Assembly (NCBI RefSeq): GCF_000341105.1
Contig: NZ_ANBB01000044.1
Coordinates: forward strand, 62,001 to 126,000
From: Nocardiopsis potens DSM 45234
GTDB taxonomy: Bacteria > Actinomycetota > Actinomycetes > Streptosporangiales > Streptosporangiaceae
Direction: 5' to 3'
Length of the DNA stretch: 64,000 nucleotides
Shown piece after piece: positions 53,484 through 62,428 of the stretch. Position 1 is the first letter of the stretch. Each line of letters opens with the position of its first letter. Under the pieces are notes generated by a model. That model was given only the letters and a program-made list of their open reading frames with translations, was not told where the DNA came from and ran no database searches. The position numbers and the translations under genes are program-made.

Positions 53484-54815
53484 TCACGACTCCTGGTTGA
53501 GGGTGCCGTCGATCTCTTCGTCGGCCTTCTTCGCCGCCTCCTCCGCGGTGGCGTCGCCGTTCAGGATCGACTGGGTCATCTCCGGGATGACCTGCTTGCC
53601 CTCGACCTGGCCCCACTGCGGGGAGACCGGGGCCGAGGCGCCGGCCTCCAGCGCCTGCACGGCGAACGGGGCGACCAGCGGGTCGTCGGACTCGGCGAGC
53701 GCCTCGATCTGGTCCTGGCGGCCCGGGAAGTAGGTGCTCTCCTCGGTCCAGCGCTGCGCGAACTCGTCGCCGGTGAGCAGCTCGATGTAGGACCAGGCGG
53801 CGTCCTCGTTCCCGCCGGCGAACATGCCCAGGTGCGAGCCGCCCATGAAGGAGGGGCTGTACCCGCCGTCCGGGCCGGGGATGGGGAAGGCGCCCAGGTT
53901 CTCGGCCAGCTCCGGGTCGGCCTCGGCGATGGCGGCCGGGGTCCAGCTGCCGGAGATCGCCATCGCCACCTTGCCGTCCACGAAGTTGTCCTGGACGTCG
54001 GTCTCCTTCCAGGTGGCGGCGCCGGTGCTGGAGACGCCGTCCTCCAGCGCCAGGTCGGTGTAGAACTCCAGGCCCTCCACCGACTCGTCGGAGGAGAGCG
54101 TCCCGGTCCACTCCCCGCCGTCCTGCTCGGCGATGCCGCCGCCGGCGCCCCAGATGAACGGCATCACCGAGTAGGGGGCGGCGCCGGGGACCGGGAAGGC
54201 GGTCATGTCGTCCTCCCCCTCCTCGGCGATGGTCTTGGCGGTCTCGCGCAGCTCGTCCCAGTTCTCCGGGACCTCCAGGTCGAGCTCCTCGAACACGTCG
54301 GTGCGGTAGATGATCGAGCGGATGCCGGCGTACCAGGGCATGCCGTAGACCTGGCCGTCGTAGGTGCCGGCCTCGACCAGGGCCGGGTTGTAGGCGCCGG
54401 TGTCGCCGACCCGGTCGGTCAGCTCGACCAGGGCGCCGACCTCGGCGAACTCGGGGGTGAAGGTGGTGCCCAGCTCGGCGACGTCGGGCAGGGTGCCGCC
54501 GGCCATGCCCTTGGTGAACCGGTCGTGCGCGTCCGCCCAGGGGACGAACTCCACCTCGACCGGCATCCCGTGCTCCTCTTCGAAGCGCTCGCCGACCGCT
54601 TCGAAGTACTCGGTGGCGTCGGGGTTGGTGCCCTCCATGATCCAGACGGTGAGGGCGCCGTCGTCCCCGCCGCCGCCTCCTCCGCCGCATGCGGTGGCGG
54701 CCAGGCCGAGCGCCGCCGCGGCGGCGGCCGCGGGCAGCGCCCGGCGCGCGGTACGTGCGGGGTTCCCTCTCCGGGTGCGGTGTCCGGTGGCGGGCTGGGG
54801 ATTCTTCGTCTCCAT
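53484..54815 (-). CDS. Sugar ABC transporter substrate-binding lipoprotein
   Basis: A 443-residue extracellular solute-binding protein (family 1). Lipidation site C43 ends the lipobox LAATAC, followed by a poly-Gly linker. The mature protein shows LTVWIMEGTNPDATEYFEAV at the start and SYIELLTGDEFAQRWTEEST near the C-terminal hinge. It should capture a sugar oligomer, presumably GlcNAc-containing because the operon ends in a NagZ-like hexosaminidase. ATG 54815 has GGGAGG seven bases upstream. A GTAG-aaaaa-CTAC inverted repeat at 54880-54892 may be an operator. Confidence 0.92.
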   Translation of the reverse strand: METKNPQPATGHRTRRGNPARTARRALPAAAAAAALGLAATACGGGGGGGDDGALTVWIMEGTNPDATEYFEAVGERFEEEHGMPVEVEFVPWADAHDRFTKGMAGGTLPDVAELGTTFTPEFAEVGALVELTDRVGDTGAYNPALVEAGTYDGQVYGMPWYAGIRSIIYRTDVFEELDLEVPENWDELRETAKTIAEEGEDDMTAFPVPGAAPYSVMPFIWGAGGGIAEQDGGEWTGTLSSDESVEGLEFYTDLALEDGVSSTGAATWKETDVQDNFVDGKVAMAISGSWTPAAIAEADPELAENLGAFPIPGPDGGYSPSFMGGSHLGMFAGGNEDAAWSYIELLTGDEFAQRWTEESTYFPGRQDQIEALAESDDPLVAPFAVQALEAGASAPVSPQWGQVEGKQVIPEMTQSILNGDATAEEAAKKADEEIDGTLNQES

Positions 54816-54879
54816 CGGCGTCCTCCCATCCGGGAACGTCCCCGCGGATGCGGGGCGTCCAGGGCCCCCCGGGGGTTCT

Positions 54880-54892
54880 GTAGAAAAACTAC
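54880..54892. promoter_or_regulatory. Short inverted repeat upstream of the importer operon
   Basis: GTAG (54880-54883) and CTAC (54889-54892) flank AAAAA, 65 bases upstream of the binding-protein start. It could be an operator or part of a -10. No dre-like GntR box typical of DasR was seen. Confidence 0.3.
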
Positions 54893-55060
54893 GCACACCG
54901 GTGGGTGCTGTGAAGACAAGTAACGCGGATGTTATGACCTGCCCCACAGGCGGGACCCACTGTGCGCATCACGTTACATTCGGCACCCGGCGCGGGCCGC
55001 GGACGCCTCGCGGAACCGCCCGTTTTCCCTTCCCCTTCCCCGGCCTCCCCCGGACCCGGC

Positions 55061-56314
55061 TCAGAAGGCGCACGGCATCGACTTGACGCCGTTGACGAAA
55101 GAGGAGAGGAGCCGCTGCGGCGGGGCGGTGGAGTGGATCCCGGGCACCCGCCGGTGCAGCTCGCGCAGCATCACGGTGATCTCCCGCCGGGCGAGGTGGG
55201 CGCCGAGGCAGAAGTGCGGCCCGGGCCCGCCGAAGCCGACGTGCGGGTTGGGCGAGCGGGTGACGTCGAACTCGTCCGGCCGGTCGAAGACCGCCTCGTC
55301 CCGGTTGGCCGAGGGGTAGATCAGCAGCACCTTGTCGCCGGCCCGGTAGTGCACGCCGTTCATCTCGTGGTCCCGGGTGACGGTGCGGCGCATCCAGTTC
55401 ACCGGCGAGGAGTACCGGACGACCTCCTCCACCGCGGTCCCGGCGTGCGCCTCGAAGTCCGACCACCACAGCTCCCGCTGGGCGGGGTGGAGGGTGAGCA
55501 GTTCGAGCGCGTGGCTGATGCCGTTCCGGGTGGTCTCGTTGCCGGCCACCGCCAGCAGGATGAAGAAGGAGCCGAGCTCCTGGTCGGTGAGGAGCTCGCC
55601 GTCGATGTTGGCGTGCACCAGGGCGGAGGTGAGGTCGTCGGCGGGCCGCCGGCGGCGCTCCTCGGCCAGCTCGGCGAGGATCCCGGAGAGCTCCGCCCCG
55701 GCCTCCAGCAGCCGGCGCACCGCGGTGTCGGCGTCCTCGCCCAGGTAGTCCGGGTCGTTGCCGGCCAGGACGATGTTGGAGTCGGCGAAGACGGTCTCCC
55801 GCCGGTCCTCCGGGATGCCCATCATCGAGCAGATGATGTTGAGCGGCAGCCGGGCCGCCGCCTCGGAGACGAAGTCGCACGGCCCCTTCTCCAGCAGGCC
55901 GTCCACGATCAGCGCGGCCTCGCGGTGGACGTCGTCGTCGAGCTTGGCGAGCATCCGGGGGGTGAAGCCGCGGGAGACGATCCGGCGCAGCCGCGCGTGC
56001 CGCGGGTCGTCCATGTTGATCATCGACCCGAAGTACTCGGCGAACTCCTGCGGCATGTCCGGGATGGAGATGGCGCTCGGCTCGGAGGCGAAGACCTGCG
56101 GGGTGCGGCTGGCCTCGACCACGTCGGCGTGGCGGACCAGCGCGTAGTAGCCGGGCCCGGCGGGCACCGGGCCCATGTCCGGCTCGGCGAAGAACACCGG
56201 GGCGTGCCGGCGGAGCCGGGCGAAGTCGCGGTGGCGCTCGCTCGGCGGCCGGCTCCAGAACTTCATCGCGGACAGGTCGATGTCGGCCACTTCGGCCGGC
56301 GGTGTGGAGAGCAT
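55061..56314 (-). CDS. Cytochrome P450 (CYP124/125-like)
   Basis: A 417-residue P450 monooxygenase. The heme ligand is C369 in FGGPGPHFCLG, the I-helix has AGNETT (257-262) with the oxygen-activating Thr, and ExxR is E297-R300. INMDDPRHARLRRIVSRGF resembles CYP124-type enzymes, which hydroxylate methyl-branched lipids at the omega end. It lies near the 10-methyl fatty acid genes but a strong terminator separates them. No ferredoxin gene is adjacent. ATG 56314 has GGAAGG upstream. Confidence 0.88.
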   Translation of the reverse strand: MLSTPPAEVADIDLSAMKFWSRPPSERHRDFARLRRHAPVFFAEPDMGPVPAGPGYYALVRHADVVEASRTPQVFASEPSAISIPDMPQEFAEYFGSMINMDDPRHARLRRIVSRGFTPRMLAKLDDDVHREAALIVDGLLEKGPCDFVSEAAARLPLNIICSMMGIPEDRRETVFADSNIVLAGNDPDYLGEDADTAVRRLLEAGAELSGILAELAEERRRRPADDLTSALVHANIDGELLTDQELGSFFILLAVAGNETTRNGISHALELLTLHPAQRELWWSDFEAHAGTAVEEVVRYSSPVNWMRRTVTRDHEMNGVHYRAGDKVLLIYPSANRDEAVFDRPDEFDVTRSPNPHVGFGGPGPHFCLGAHLARREITVMLRELHRRVPGIHSTAPPQRLLSSFVNGVKSMPCAF

Positions 56315-56372
56315 GGGGGGCCTTCCGACTGGCGTGTCTCACCCCACACTCTTTACACAGCACCCTCTTGTG

Positions 56373-56855
56373 TCAAGCGTCCTGGTCCGGGCCTCCTTCG
56401 GAGACGCCGGCCGCGATCCGCAGCGTGGAGATGAGCTCGGCGGGCCGGTAGACGGCCCGGCCGACCGCCGCGCAGAACGCGGCCAGCATGTGCACCGCCA
56501 CCATCGGGTCGCCGTGCGAGAGCCGCTCCGCGGCCTCCTCCTCGCCGACCGAGTACGCCTCCCAGACGGTCACCACGGCGAACTCCAGCTCGGGCGGGAG
56601 CATGTCGGCGACGGCCGCGGCCACCGCCTCGCGCGAGTCCGCCGGCTTGTAGACGACACCGGTCTCCTGCACCCGGCGGGTCAGGAAGGCGGTGAAGACC
56701 CGCAGCTCCGAGGTGACCGTCTCGACGGCCCCCTCCTCCTCTGCCCGGGCGGCGGACGCGGCCAGCGCGTCCCGGTCGGAGCGGACGTAGGCGTCGATGA
56801 TCTCGATGGCGAGCGCGGCGGCCCGCCGGCGGTCGTCTCGGGGTTCTTCCGGCAT
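56373..56855 (-). CDS. Unknown protein upstream of the P450
   Basis: A 160-residue helical protein: DRRRAAALAIEIIDAYVRSD and AVETVTSELRVFTAFLTRRV are typical amphipathic helices, with a hydrophobic middle (EFAVVTVWEAYSVGEEEAAE). I do not recognise a family; it could be a small regulatory or ligand-binding protein like those beside P450 genes in actinobacteria. ATG 56855 has only weak ribosome-binding context. The P450 starts 58 bases downstream, so they are probably co-transcribed. Confidence 0.65.
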   Translation of the reverse strand: MPEEPRDDRRRAAALAIEIIDAYVRSDRDALAASAARAEEEGAVETVTSELRVFTAFLTRRVQETGVVYKPADSREAVAAAVADMLPPELEFAVVTVWEAYSVGEEEAAERLSHGDPMVAVHMLAAFCAAVGRAVYRPAELISTLRIAAGVSEGGPDQDA

Positions 56856-56922
56856 GCCCCCATGATCCCCTACCCGGCCCGCCTCCCCGGTGCCGGGCCC
56901 GCCCGCGCCGCCCGACGTGTCG

Positions 56923-56966
56923 CGGCCGGTCCGCCCCGCGGTGCTCTCCGCGGGGCGGACCGGCCG
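56923..56966 (-). terminator. Strong hairpin terminator between tmsB and the P450 unit
   Basis: A perfect 19-base stem (56923-56941 with 56948-56966) with a 6-base loop, 23 bases after the tmsB stop on the minus strand. It separates the tmsAB transcript from the P450 transcript. Confidence 0.82.
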
Positions 56967-56989
56967 GGGGCGCGGTCGGGAGGAGGCGG

Positions 56990-58249
56990 TCAGGAGAAGG
57001 ACGGGCGGAGCGGCATGCGCGCGTCGGTGCCGTCCGGCTTCACCCCGAGGATCTGGTGGAGCTGCACCACGTTCTTCTCGAAGCCCAGCACGCAGCCGGC
57101 CATGTACAGCCGCCACACCCGGGCGGTGCCCTCGCCGACCTCGCGCACCGCCGCGTCCCAGTTCCGGTCCAGGTTGGCGCACCATTCGCGCAGGGTGAGC
57201 GCGTAGTGCTCGCGGAGGTTCTCCTGGTGGCGGATCTCGAAGCCGGCGTCGTTCATCTTCGCCTGCAGCCAGCCCGGCCCCTCCAGCTCGCCGTCGGGGA
57301 AGACGTAGCGGTTGATCACCCCGCCCGGCTTCATCGGCGGCTCGTCGTTGCGCGGCCGGGTGATGCAGTGGTTGAGCAGCCGCCCGCCCGGCTTGAGCTT
57401 GGCGTGCAGCGCGGCGAAGTAGTCCGGCACGTTCTTCTTGCCGATGTGCTCGGTCAGGCCGATGGAGCTGATCCGGTCGTAGGCGCCGTCCGGGAGGTCC
57501 CGGTAGTCCATGTGCCGGACCTCGGCCAGGTCGCCCAGGCCCTCCTGGGCGATCCGCTTGCTCGCCCACTCGGCCTGCTCCTTGGAGAGCGTCACGCCGA
57601 GCGCCTTGACGCCGTGCTCCCTGGCCGCGTGCATCACCATCCCGCCCCAGCCGCAGCCGACGTCCAGCAGCCGCATCCCGGAGCGCAGGTCCAGCTTGCG
57701 GGAGACCAGCTCGTACTTGGCGAACTGGGCCTCCTCCAGGGACGCCTCCGCGGTGGGGAACACCGCGCAGGTGTAGGTCATCGACGGCCCGAGCACCAGC
57801 TCGTAGAAGGCGTTGGAGACGTCGTAGTGGTGGTGGATGGCCTCCGCGTCGCGGCTCCGGCTGTGCCGCCAGCCCAGCCCGGACAGGCGCGAGCGGGTCA
57901 TCTCCTGCGGCGGCGGGGCGACCCGGTTGACGAACTTGACCCAGCCGATGCTCCGCACGATCCCGGCCAGCTCCCGGGCGGAGACCGCCGGGCGGTCCGC
58001 GAAGACGACGTCGCTCATCCGCTTGAGCGCGGTGTACATGTCGCCTTCGAGGTCGATGTGGCCGGAGACGTAGGCCCGGGTGAGCCCCAGCGCCCCCGGC
58101 GACTGGGCCAGGTAGTTGAGCGCCACCGGGGTGCGGACCACGATGGCCACGTCACTGCCGGGATCGCCTGCCGTGCTGCCGTCATAGGCGCGGAACGCTA
58201 CGGGCGCGTCGGTGCCCACGACGCGTTCGAAGATCTCCGCAAGCCGCAT
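56990..58249 (-). CDS. tmsB: SAM-dependent fatty acyl methyltransferase (TmsB/cyclopropane-synthase type)
   Basis: A 419-residue methyltransferase of the cyclopropane fatty acid synthase family. It transfers methyl from SAM to the double bond of an acyl chain in phospholipid. LLDVGCGWGGMVMHAA (194-209) binds SAM, and TYTCAVFPTAEASLEEAQ is a family signature. Next to an FAD oxidoreductase gene (58313-59752) it matches the tms/bfa pair that makes 10-methyl branched (tuberculostearic-type) acids in actinobacteria. ATG 58249 has AAGAGGAG upstream. Length is normal. Confidence 0.88.
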   Translation of the reverse strand: MRLAEIFERVVGTDAPVAFRAYDGSTAGDPGSDVAIVVRTPVALNYLAQSPGALGLTRAYVSGHIDLEGDMYTALKRMSDVVFADRPAVSARELAGIVRSIGWVKFVNRVAPPPQEMTRSRLSGLGWRHSRSRDAEAIHHHYDVSNAFYELVLGPSMTYTCAVFPTAEASLEEAQFAKYELVSRKLDLRSGMRLLDVGCGWGGMVMHAAREHGVKALGVTLSKEQAEWASKRIAQEGLGDLAEVRHMDYRDLPDGAYDRISSIGLTEHIGKKNVPDYFAALHAKLKPGGRLLNHCITRPRNDEPPMKPGGVINRYVFPDGELEGPGWLQAKMNDAGFEIRHQENLREHYALTLREWCANLDRNWDAAVREVGEGTARVWRLYMAGCVLGFEKNVVQLHQILGVKPDGTDARMPLRPSFS

Positions 58250-58312
58250 GTTCGCTCCTCTTCGTCACGGCACGTCGCCCCGACTCCCCCGGAGCGGGGC
58301 CGGCGTGTCATC

Positions 58313-59752
58313 TCACCTGCTGCTGACGCATTTGGCGTAGAGGTCGAGAAGGCGCCCCTGGGGGTCGTAGGCGTCCTTCAGCGCCCGGTAGCCGTCGCCG
58401 TTGTAGAGCCGCCAGAACTCGTCCTCGGTGTAATAGGCGTCCGAGTAGAGGGATTTATGCCCGCCCAGCCGGGAGACCTCCTCCTCGACCAGCCGGTTGT
58501 GGTGGTGCCGGCGCTGCCCGCGCGTCATCGGCACCATCCCCCAGAACCCGAAGTTCACGTAGAGCCGGTCCCGCTCCAGCGGGTAGAGCGGCCAGGCGGG
58601 GCCGTCCTCCCCGGCGCCCGGCGCCGCCGCCCCCTCGGGCCGGTCCCGCAGCCGCATCGGGCACATCCAGATCGGCGACAGCCCGATCTCGGAGTGGAAG
58701 AACTCCAGGAACTCCGCGCCGCGCTCCACCCCGACCTCGATGTCCTGGATGACCGGCTCCTGCTGGGGCAGCCCCCGGTAGTGGTTGAGCAGCCGGCTGA
58801 AGTCGGTCCGCCGGTCCAGCGCGATCAGCCTGCGGTAGACGTCGGAGCGCTTGAGCGAGCGCGGCCAGAACCTCCGGATCCTCGGGTTCTGCACGCCGAA
58901 CGCCCGCGAGCACCAGAACCAGTCGGTGTCCCAGCGCCACAGGTAGTCCTCGGTGGTGAGGTAGTCGCCGGGGCCGCTGCCCGCGTAGCGCGGGATCGAC
59001 GTGTAGTAGATGTCGTTGCCGGCGTAGTCGCTGGTCCACGGCGCGCTGTCGGTGAAGGAGGCGACGGTCAGGTAGAGCTCGTCGGGACCGAAGGCGACCC
59101 CGTCCACGAAGTCGGCCCGCTCGCCCTCGTGCTCGCGCTCGGCGCAGATCCGGGAGAAGGCGTCCATCGCCTCCTTCGCGTCGGCGAACCGCAGGTGGCG
59201 CAGGTGCACGAAGGGCGCGACCGGCTCCAGCTCGATGCGGAGCCGCAGGCTGTAGCCGAGCGTGCCGTAGGAGTTGGGGAACCCGCGGAACAGCTCGGCG
59301 TGCTCGTTGTCCGGGCGGGCCACCACGGTGTCGCCGGTGGCGGTGAGGATCTCGATCTCCTGGACCGACTCGTGCGGCAGCCCGTTCCGGAACGAGGTGG
59401 ACTCGATGCCCAGGCCGGTGACGGCGCCGCCCAGGGTGATGGTGCGCAGCTGCGGCACCACCAGCGGCATCAGCCCGTGCTGCAGGGTGGCGGCGACCAG
59501 GTCCTCGTAGGTGGTCATGCCGCCGACCTCGGCGGTCCGCCGCTCCGGGTCCACCGAGATCACCGAGGTGAAGGCGGAGACGTCCAGCCGGGGGCCGTCG
59601 TCGGAACCGCGGAACCGGAACAGGTTGGAGGTCGGTTTGGCCAGGCGGACCGGCGCCCCCTCGGGCAGCGCGGCGAAGTCCCTGCGCAGTCGCTGTACGG
59701 CCGCGACGTGGTCGGCGAAGTCCCGCTGCGGAGGCTGACGATGCACGTTCAC
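58313..59752 (-). CDS. tmsA: FAD-binding oxidoreductase (TmsA, 10-methylene reductase)
   Basis: A 479-residue PCMH-type FAD-binding oxidoreductase related to the DHCR24/dwarf1 group. The FAD-binding half has TSVISVDPERRTAEVGGMTT and TITLGGAVTGLGIESTSFR. In the 10-methyl fatty acid pathway TmsA reduces the 10-methylene acyl intermediate made by TmsB. It is first in the tms unit, and tmsB begins 63 bases downstream. GTG 59752 has GGAGTGGGTGA upstream. A TetR-like palindrome sits ~60 bases further upstream. Confidence 0.87.
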   Translation of the reverse strand: MNVHRQPPQRDFADHVAAVQRLRRDFAALPEGAPVRLAKPTSNLFRFRGSDDGPRLDVSAFTSVISVDPERRTAEVGGMTTYEDLVAATLQHGLMPLVVPQLRTITLGGAVTGLGIESTSFRNGLPHESVQEIEILTATGDTVVARPDNEHAELFRGFPNSYGTLGYSLRLRIELEPVAPFVHLRHLRFADAKEAMDAFSRICAEREHEGERADFVDGVAFGPDELYLTVASFTDSAPWTSDYAGNDIYYTSIPRYAGSGPGDYLTTEDYLWRWDTDWFWCSRAFGVQNPRIRRFWPRSLKRSDVYRRLIALDRRTDFSRLLNHYRGLPQQEPVIQDIEVGVERGAEFLEFFHSEIGLSPIWMCPMRLRDRPEGAAAPGAGEDGPAWPLYPLERDRLYVNFGFWGMVPMTRGQRRHHHNRLVEEEVSRLGGHKSLYSDAYYTEDEFWRLYNGDGYRALKDAYDPQGRLLDLYAKCVSSR

Positions 59753-59776
59753 TCACCCACTCCGGCGCTGCGCGGC

Positions 59777-59804
59777 GCCATAGACGACGGACGGCCCCGA
59801 GCAA
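59777..59804 (-). promoter_or_regulatory. Candidate tmsA promoter (TTGCTC-N16-TATGGC)
   Basis: On the minus strand TTGCTC (59804-59799) and TATGGC (59782-59777) are 16 bases apart, with the TetR-like palindrome just upstream. It would start transcription ~20 bases before tmsA. Confidence 0.4.
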
Positions 59805-59811
59805 CCCTACG

Positions 59812-59827
59812 CCTACCGGTCGGTAGG
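59812..59827. promoter_or_regulatory. TetR-type palindrome upstream of tmsA
   Basis: CCTACCG-gt-CGGTAGG is a perfect 16-base palindrome of a type bound by TetR-family repressors of lipid genes. It lies 60 bases upstream of tmsA and just ahead of the candidate promoter. Confidence 0.6.
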
Positions 59828-59965
59828 GCTGCTCCGCCTACGCTGTTCCGCTCGCCACTCTTTCAATTCGAGGGCGCGAAGCCCAGCATCGCCCCCCCGG
59901 CATCGCCCCCGGGGCACGGGCCGCCCCGGCGGGTCGCACCCGGGCCGGGCGGGGCGGGGAGGCCA

Positions 59966-59979
59966 TATCATCGGGTGAC
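59966..59979 (+). promoter_or_regulatory. Leaderless -10 (TATCAT) of the racemase-like gene
   Basis: TATCAT at 59966-59971 is eight bases before GTG 59980, without a ribosome-binding sequence between. Confidence 0.5.
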
Positions 59980-60753
59980 GTGCGCATAGCCCTCATCGAC
60001 TCCGGTATCGGAATGCTGTCCACCGCCGCCGCGCTCCGCGCGGCCCGCCCGGACGCCGACCTGATCCTGTCCATGGACCCCGACCACATGCCGTGGGGGC
60101 CGCGGACGCCCGAGGACATCATCGGCCGGGTGCTGGCCGGAGCCCGCGCCGCCGCCGCGCTGGAACCCGACGCGATCGTGGTGCCGTGCAACACCGCGTC
60201 GGTGAACGGCCTGGTGGCGCTGCGCGCCGAGTTCGAACCGGGCACCCCGGTGATCGGGACGGTCCCGCCGATCAAGCCGGCCGCCGAGAACGGCGCCCCG
60301 ATCGCGGTGTGGGCCACCCGGGCCACCACCGCCAGCCGCTACCAGCAGGACCTGATCGACCGGTTCGCCCCGGGCGGCGAGGTCGCCGCGGTGGCCTGCC
60401 TCGGGCTGGCCGAGGCGGTGGAGTCGGCCGACCCCGGGGCGATCGCCTCCGCGGTGGCCTACGCCGCCGAGCGCACCCCGGCCGGGGTGCGCGGCGTGGT
60501 CCTCGGCTGCACCCACTACGACCTGGTGGACGCGGAGATCTCCGCGGCGCTCGGCGGCGGCCCCGCGCTGTTCACCGCGGCGCAGGCGGTCGCCGCCCAG
60601 GCCCTGCGCCGGATCGGCGCGGAGCCGGACCCCGGGGCCCGGCGCACCGGCACGGTCCGGGTCCTGGCCAGCGGCCGCCCGGCCGACCTGCCCAAGGCCG
60701 CCCTGGCCTACCCCGCCGGCGAGGTACTGGCCGAGCCCGCGCTGCCCGCCTGA
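59980..60753 (+). CDS. Aspartate/glutamate racemase-family protein
   Basis: A 257-residue cofactor-independent racemase-fold protein. Catalytic cysteines are C70 in VVPCNTAS and C177 in LGCTHYD. The N-terminus IALIDSGIGML resembles the MurI DSGVGGL motif. True MurI would supply D-glutamate to peptidoglycan; the sequence is shorter and less similar than typical actinobacterial MurI, so it may be a paralogue. GTG 59980 follows a leaderless-type hexamer. It stands alone between tmsA (divergent) and a convergent gene. Confidence 0.82.
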   Translation: MRIALIDSGIGMLSTAAALRAARPDADLILSMDPDHMPWGPRTPEDIIGRVLAGARAAAALEPDAIVVPCNTASVNGLVALRAEFEPGTPVIGTVPPIKPAAENGAPIAVWATRATTASRYQQDLIDRFAPGGEVAAVACLGLAEAVESADPGAIASAVAYAAERTPAGVRGVVLGCTHYDLVDAEISAALGGGPALFTAAQAVAAQALRRIGAEPDPGARRTGTVRVLASGRPADLPKAALAYPAGEVLAEPALPA

Positions 60754-60792
60754 GCCAGCTCCCTCGCCACTCCCGGCGGTCCCCCCGGCGGG

Positions 60793-62268
60793 TCAGTTCG
60801 GGGTGGACGGGGTGAGCGCCGCCTCGGTGAGCGTGCGGACCAGGACCCGCACCCCGGCGGTGTCGTTGTCCTGCAGCAGGGTCTCCAGCAGGGAGAGCGC
60901 GGCGCGCTGGTCGCCGGGGGCGCGGCGGACCCGGGACCACTGCGGTTCGGCGGCGGTGTCGCCGAGCTTGAGCGTCCGCCCCACCTGCCCGAGGGCGCTG
61001 AGCAGGACGGAGTCGTCCGGGCGCTCGGCGCGGGCCGCGACGACCAGGTCGGCCTGGCGCTCGGGGTCGACCGTCTCCCTCGACTCCCTGCGCAGCTCGG
61101 CGACGAGGTCGGCGGCGCCGACCGGGAGGACCACCGGGGGCAGGCCGAGCACCAGGCCGCGGGCCTCGTCCAGGTCGGCGGCGAGCTCGTCGGAGCGGCG
61201 GATGCGCCCCAGCGCGCGCCGGGCCCGGCCCAGCGCGCTCTCCCCCACCCAGCGGGCGCCGCGCGCGGCCGCCAGCCGGGCCGCGGCCAGCGAGAGCTGC
61301 GCGCACCGGCGGTCCGCGCCGACCCGCTCGGCGTAGCGGGACCAGGTGGTCAGGGCCACCCCGGTCTTCCAGTCGTTGGCCAGCGCGCCCTGGGCGGCGA
61401 GGTCCTCGGCCGCGTCCGCCCAGGCCTTGCGGAGCAGCGGGTGGGCGTCGGCCTCGGTGACGTCGGGCAGTGCGGCCGCCGCCTCCTCGGCCGGCTTCAG
61501 CCCGGCCCGGGAGAGCCAGGCCAGCAGCCGGGCGCGCTCGAACCGGAGCCGCCGGGCCGCGGCGGTGCGCGCCGTCCCGGCCGGAACCGAGGCCAGCGCC
61601 CCCTCCTCCAGCCGCTCCAGCACGAGCAGCGCGTCGGTGTGGCGGTCCTGGTAGCGCAGCGCGCGCACGTAGGCGAAGCCGTACTCCATGCCGACCTCGG
61701 CCCCGGCCTCGCGGATCTCCGCGGCGCGCAGGTCCAGCTCGCGGACGGCCTCCTCGGGGCGCTCGTCGTCGATGAGCATGTCGGCGTGCGCGACGACCAG
61801 CGCCTCCCAGGCCGGGTGGCCCGGGACTGAGTGCGCCATGGCCTCGGCGAGCAGCGCGGTCCGGTCCGCGGTGCGGCCGGGGCCGTCGATGTTGGCGTAG
61901 CAGTCCAGCACGTTCTGCGCGGCGCACGACGCCGGGCCGCAGGAGGCCGCCGCGTCGTCGGCGTCCTCGGCCTCGCCGTGCGCGGCGACCAGCGCCTCCT
62001 CGGCGGCGGCGAGCGCCGCGGTCCCCTCCCCGCGGTGGCCGACCCGCGCGGCCAGCGGCCAGTGCCGGTAGTAGCCCTCCAGCCACACCGGGAGGAAGCC
62101 GTCGGCCTCGCGCAGCGCGCGCAGGGCCGACGGCAGCACCGCGCGGATCCGCTCGGTCTCCCCTTCGGCGGCCAGCAGCGGCAGCCGCACCACCGCGTCG
62201 GCCAGCTCCGGACGCTCCTCTTCGCGGAAGCGCCGCGCCGTCTCGGCCACCCACGTCCACAGAGTCAC
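60793..62268 (-). CDS. Large alpha-helical repeat protein, function unknown
   Basis: A 491-residue, mostly helical protein with TPR/HAT-like repeat character: helix pairs such as AVVRLPLLAAEGETERIRAV and ALSLLETLLQDNDTAGVRVL recur over its length. No catalytic motif, signal peptide or membrane segment is seen. Such proteins often act as scaffolds or regulators. GTG 62268 is preferred because GGGGG precedes it; the TTG at 62277 would add three residues. It converges with the racemase-like gene. Confidence 0.75.
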   Translation of the reverse strand: MTLWTWVAETARRFREEERPELADAVVRLPLLAAEGETERIRAVLPSALRALREADGFLPVWLEGYYRHWPLAARVGHRGEGTAALAAAEEALVAAHGEAEDADDAAASCGPASCAAQNVLDCYANIDGPGRTADRTALLAEAMAHSVPGHPAWEALVVAHADMLIDDERPEEAVRELDLRAAEIREAGAEVGMEYGFAYVRALRYQDRHTDALLVLERLEEGALASVPAGTARTAAARRLRFERARLLAWLSRAGLKPAEEAAAALPDVTEADAHPLLRKAWADAAEDLAAQGALANDWKTGVALTTWSRYAERVGADRRCAQLSLAAARLAAARGARWVGESALGRARRALGRIRRSDELAADLDEARGLVLGLPPVVLPVGAADLVAELRRESRETVDPERQADLVVAARAERPDDSVLLSALGQVGRTLKLGDTAAEPQWSRVRRAPGDQRAALSLLETLLQDNDTAGVRVLVRTLTEAALTPSTPN

Positions 62269-62428
62269 GACAAGCAACCCCCCTCGCCCCTATCGGGCAC
62301 CGAACGTAGCAGTGCGGTCACTCCGACGTGCGGGAAATGCGAAAAGTCCTGTCGCTTCGGGCGGATAGACTCCTCTGCAAGGGCCGAGCACAGAACCCGG
62401 GTACCGCGTGGACGGGAGCACGACGCAC

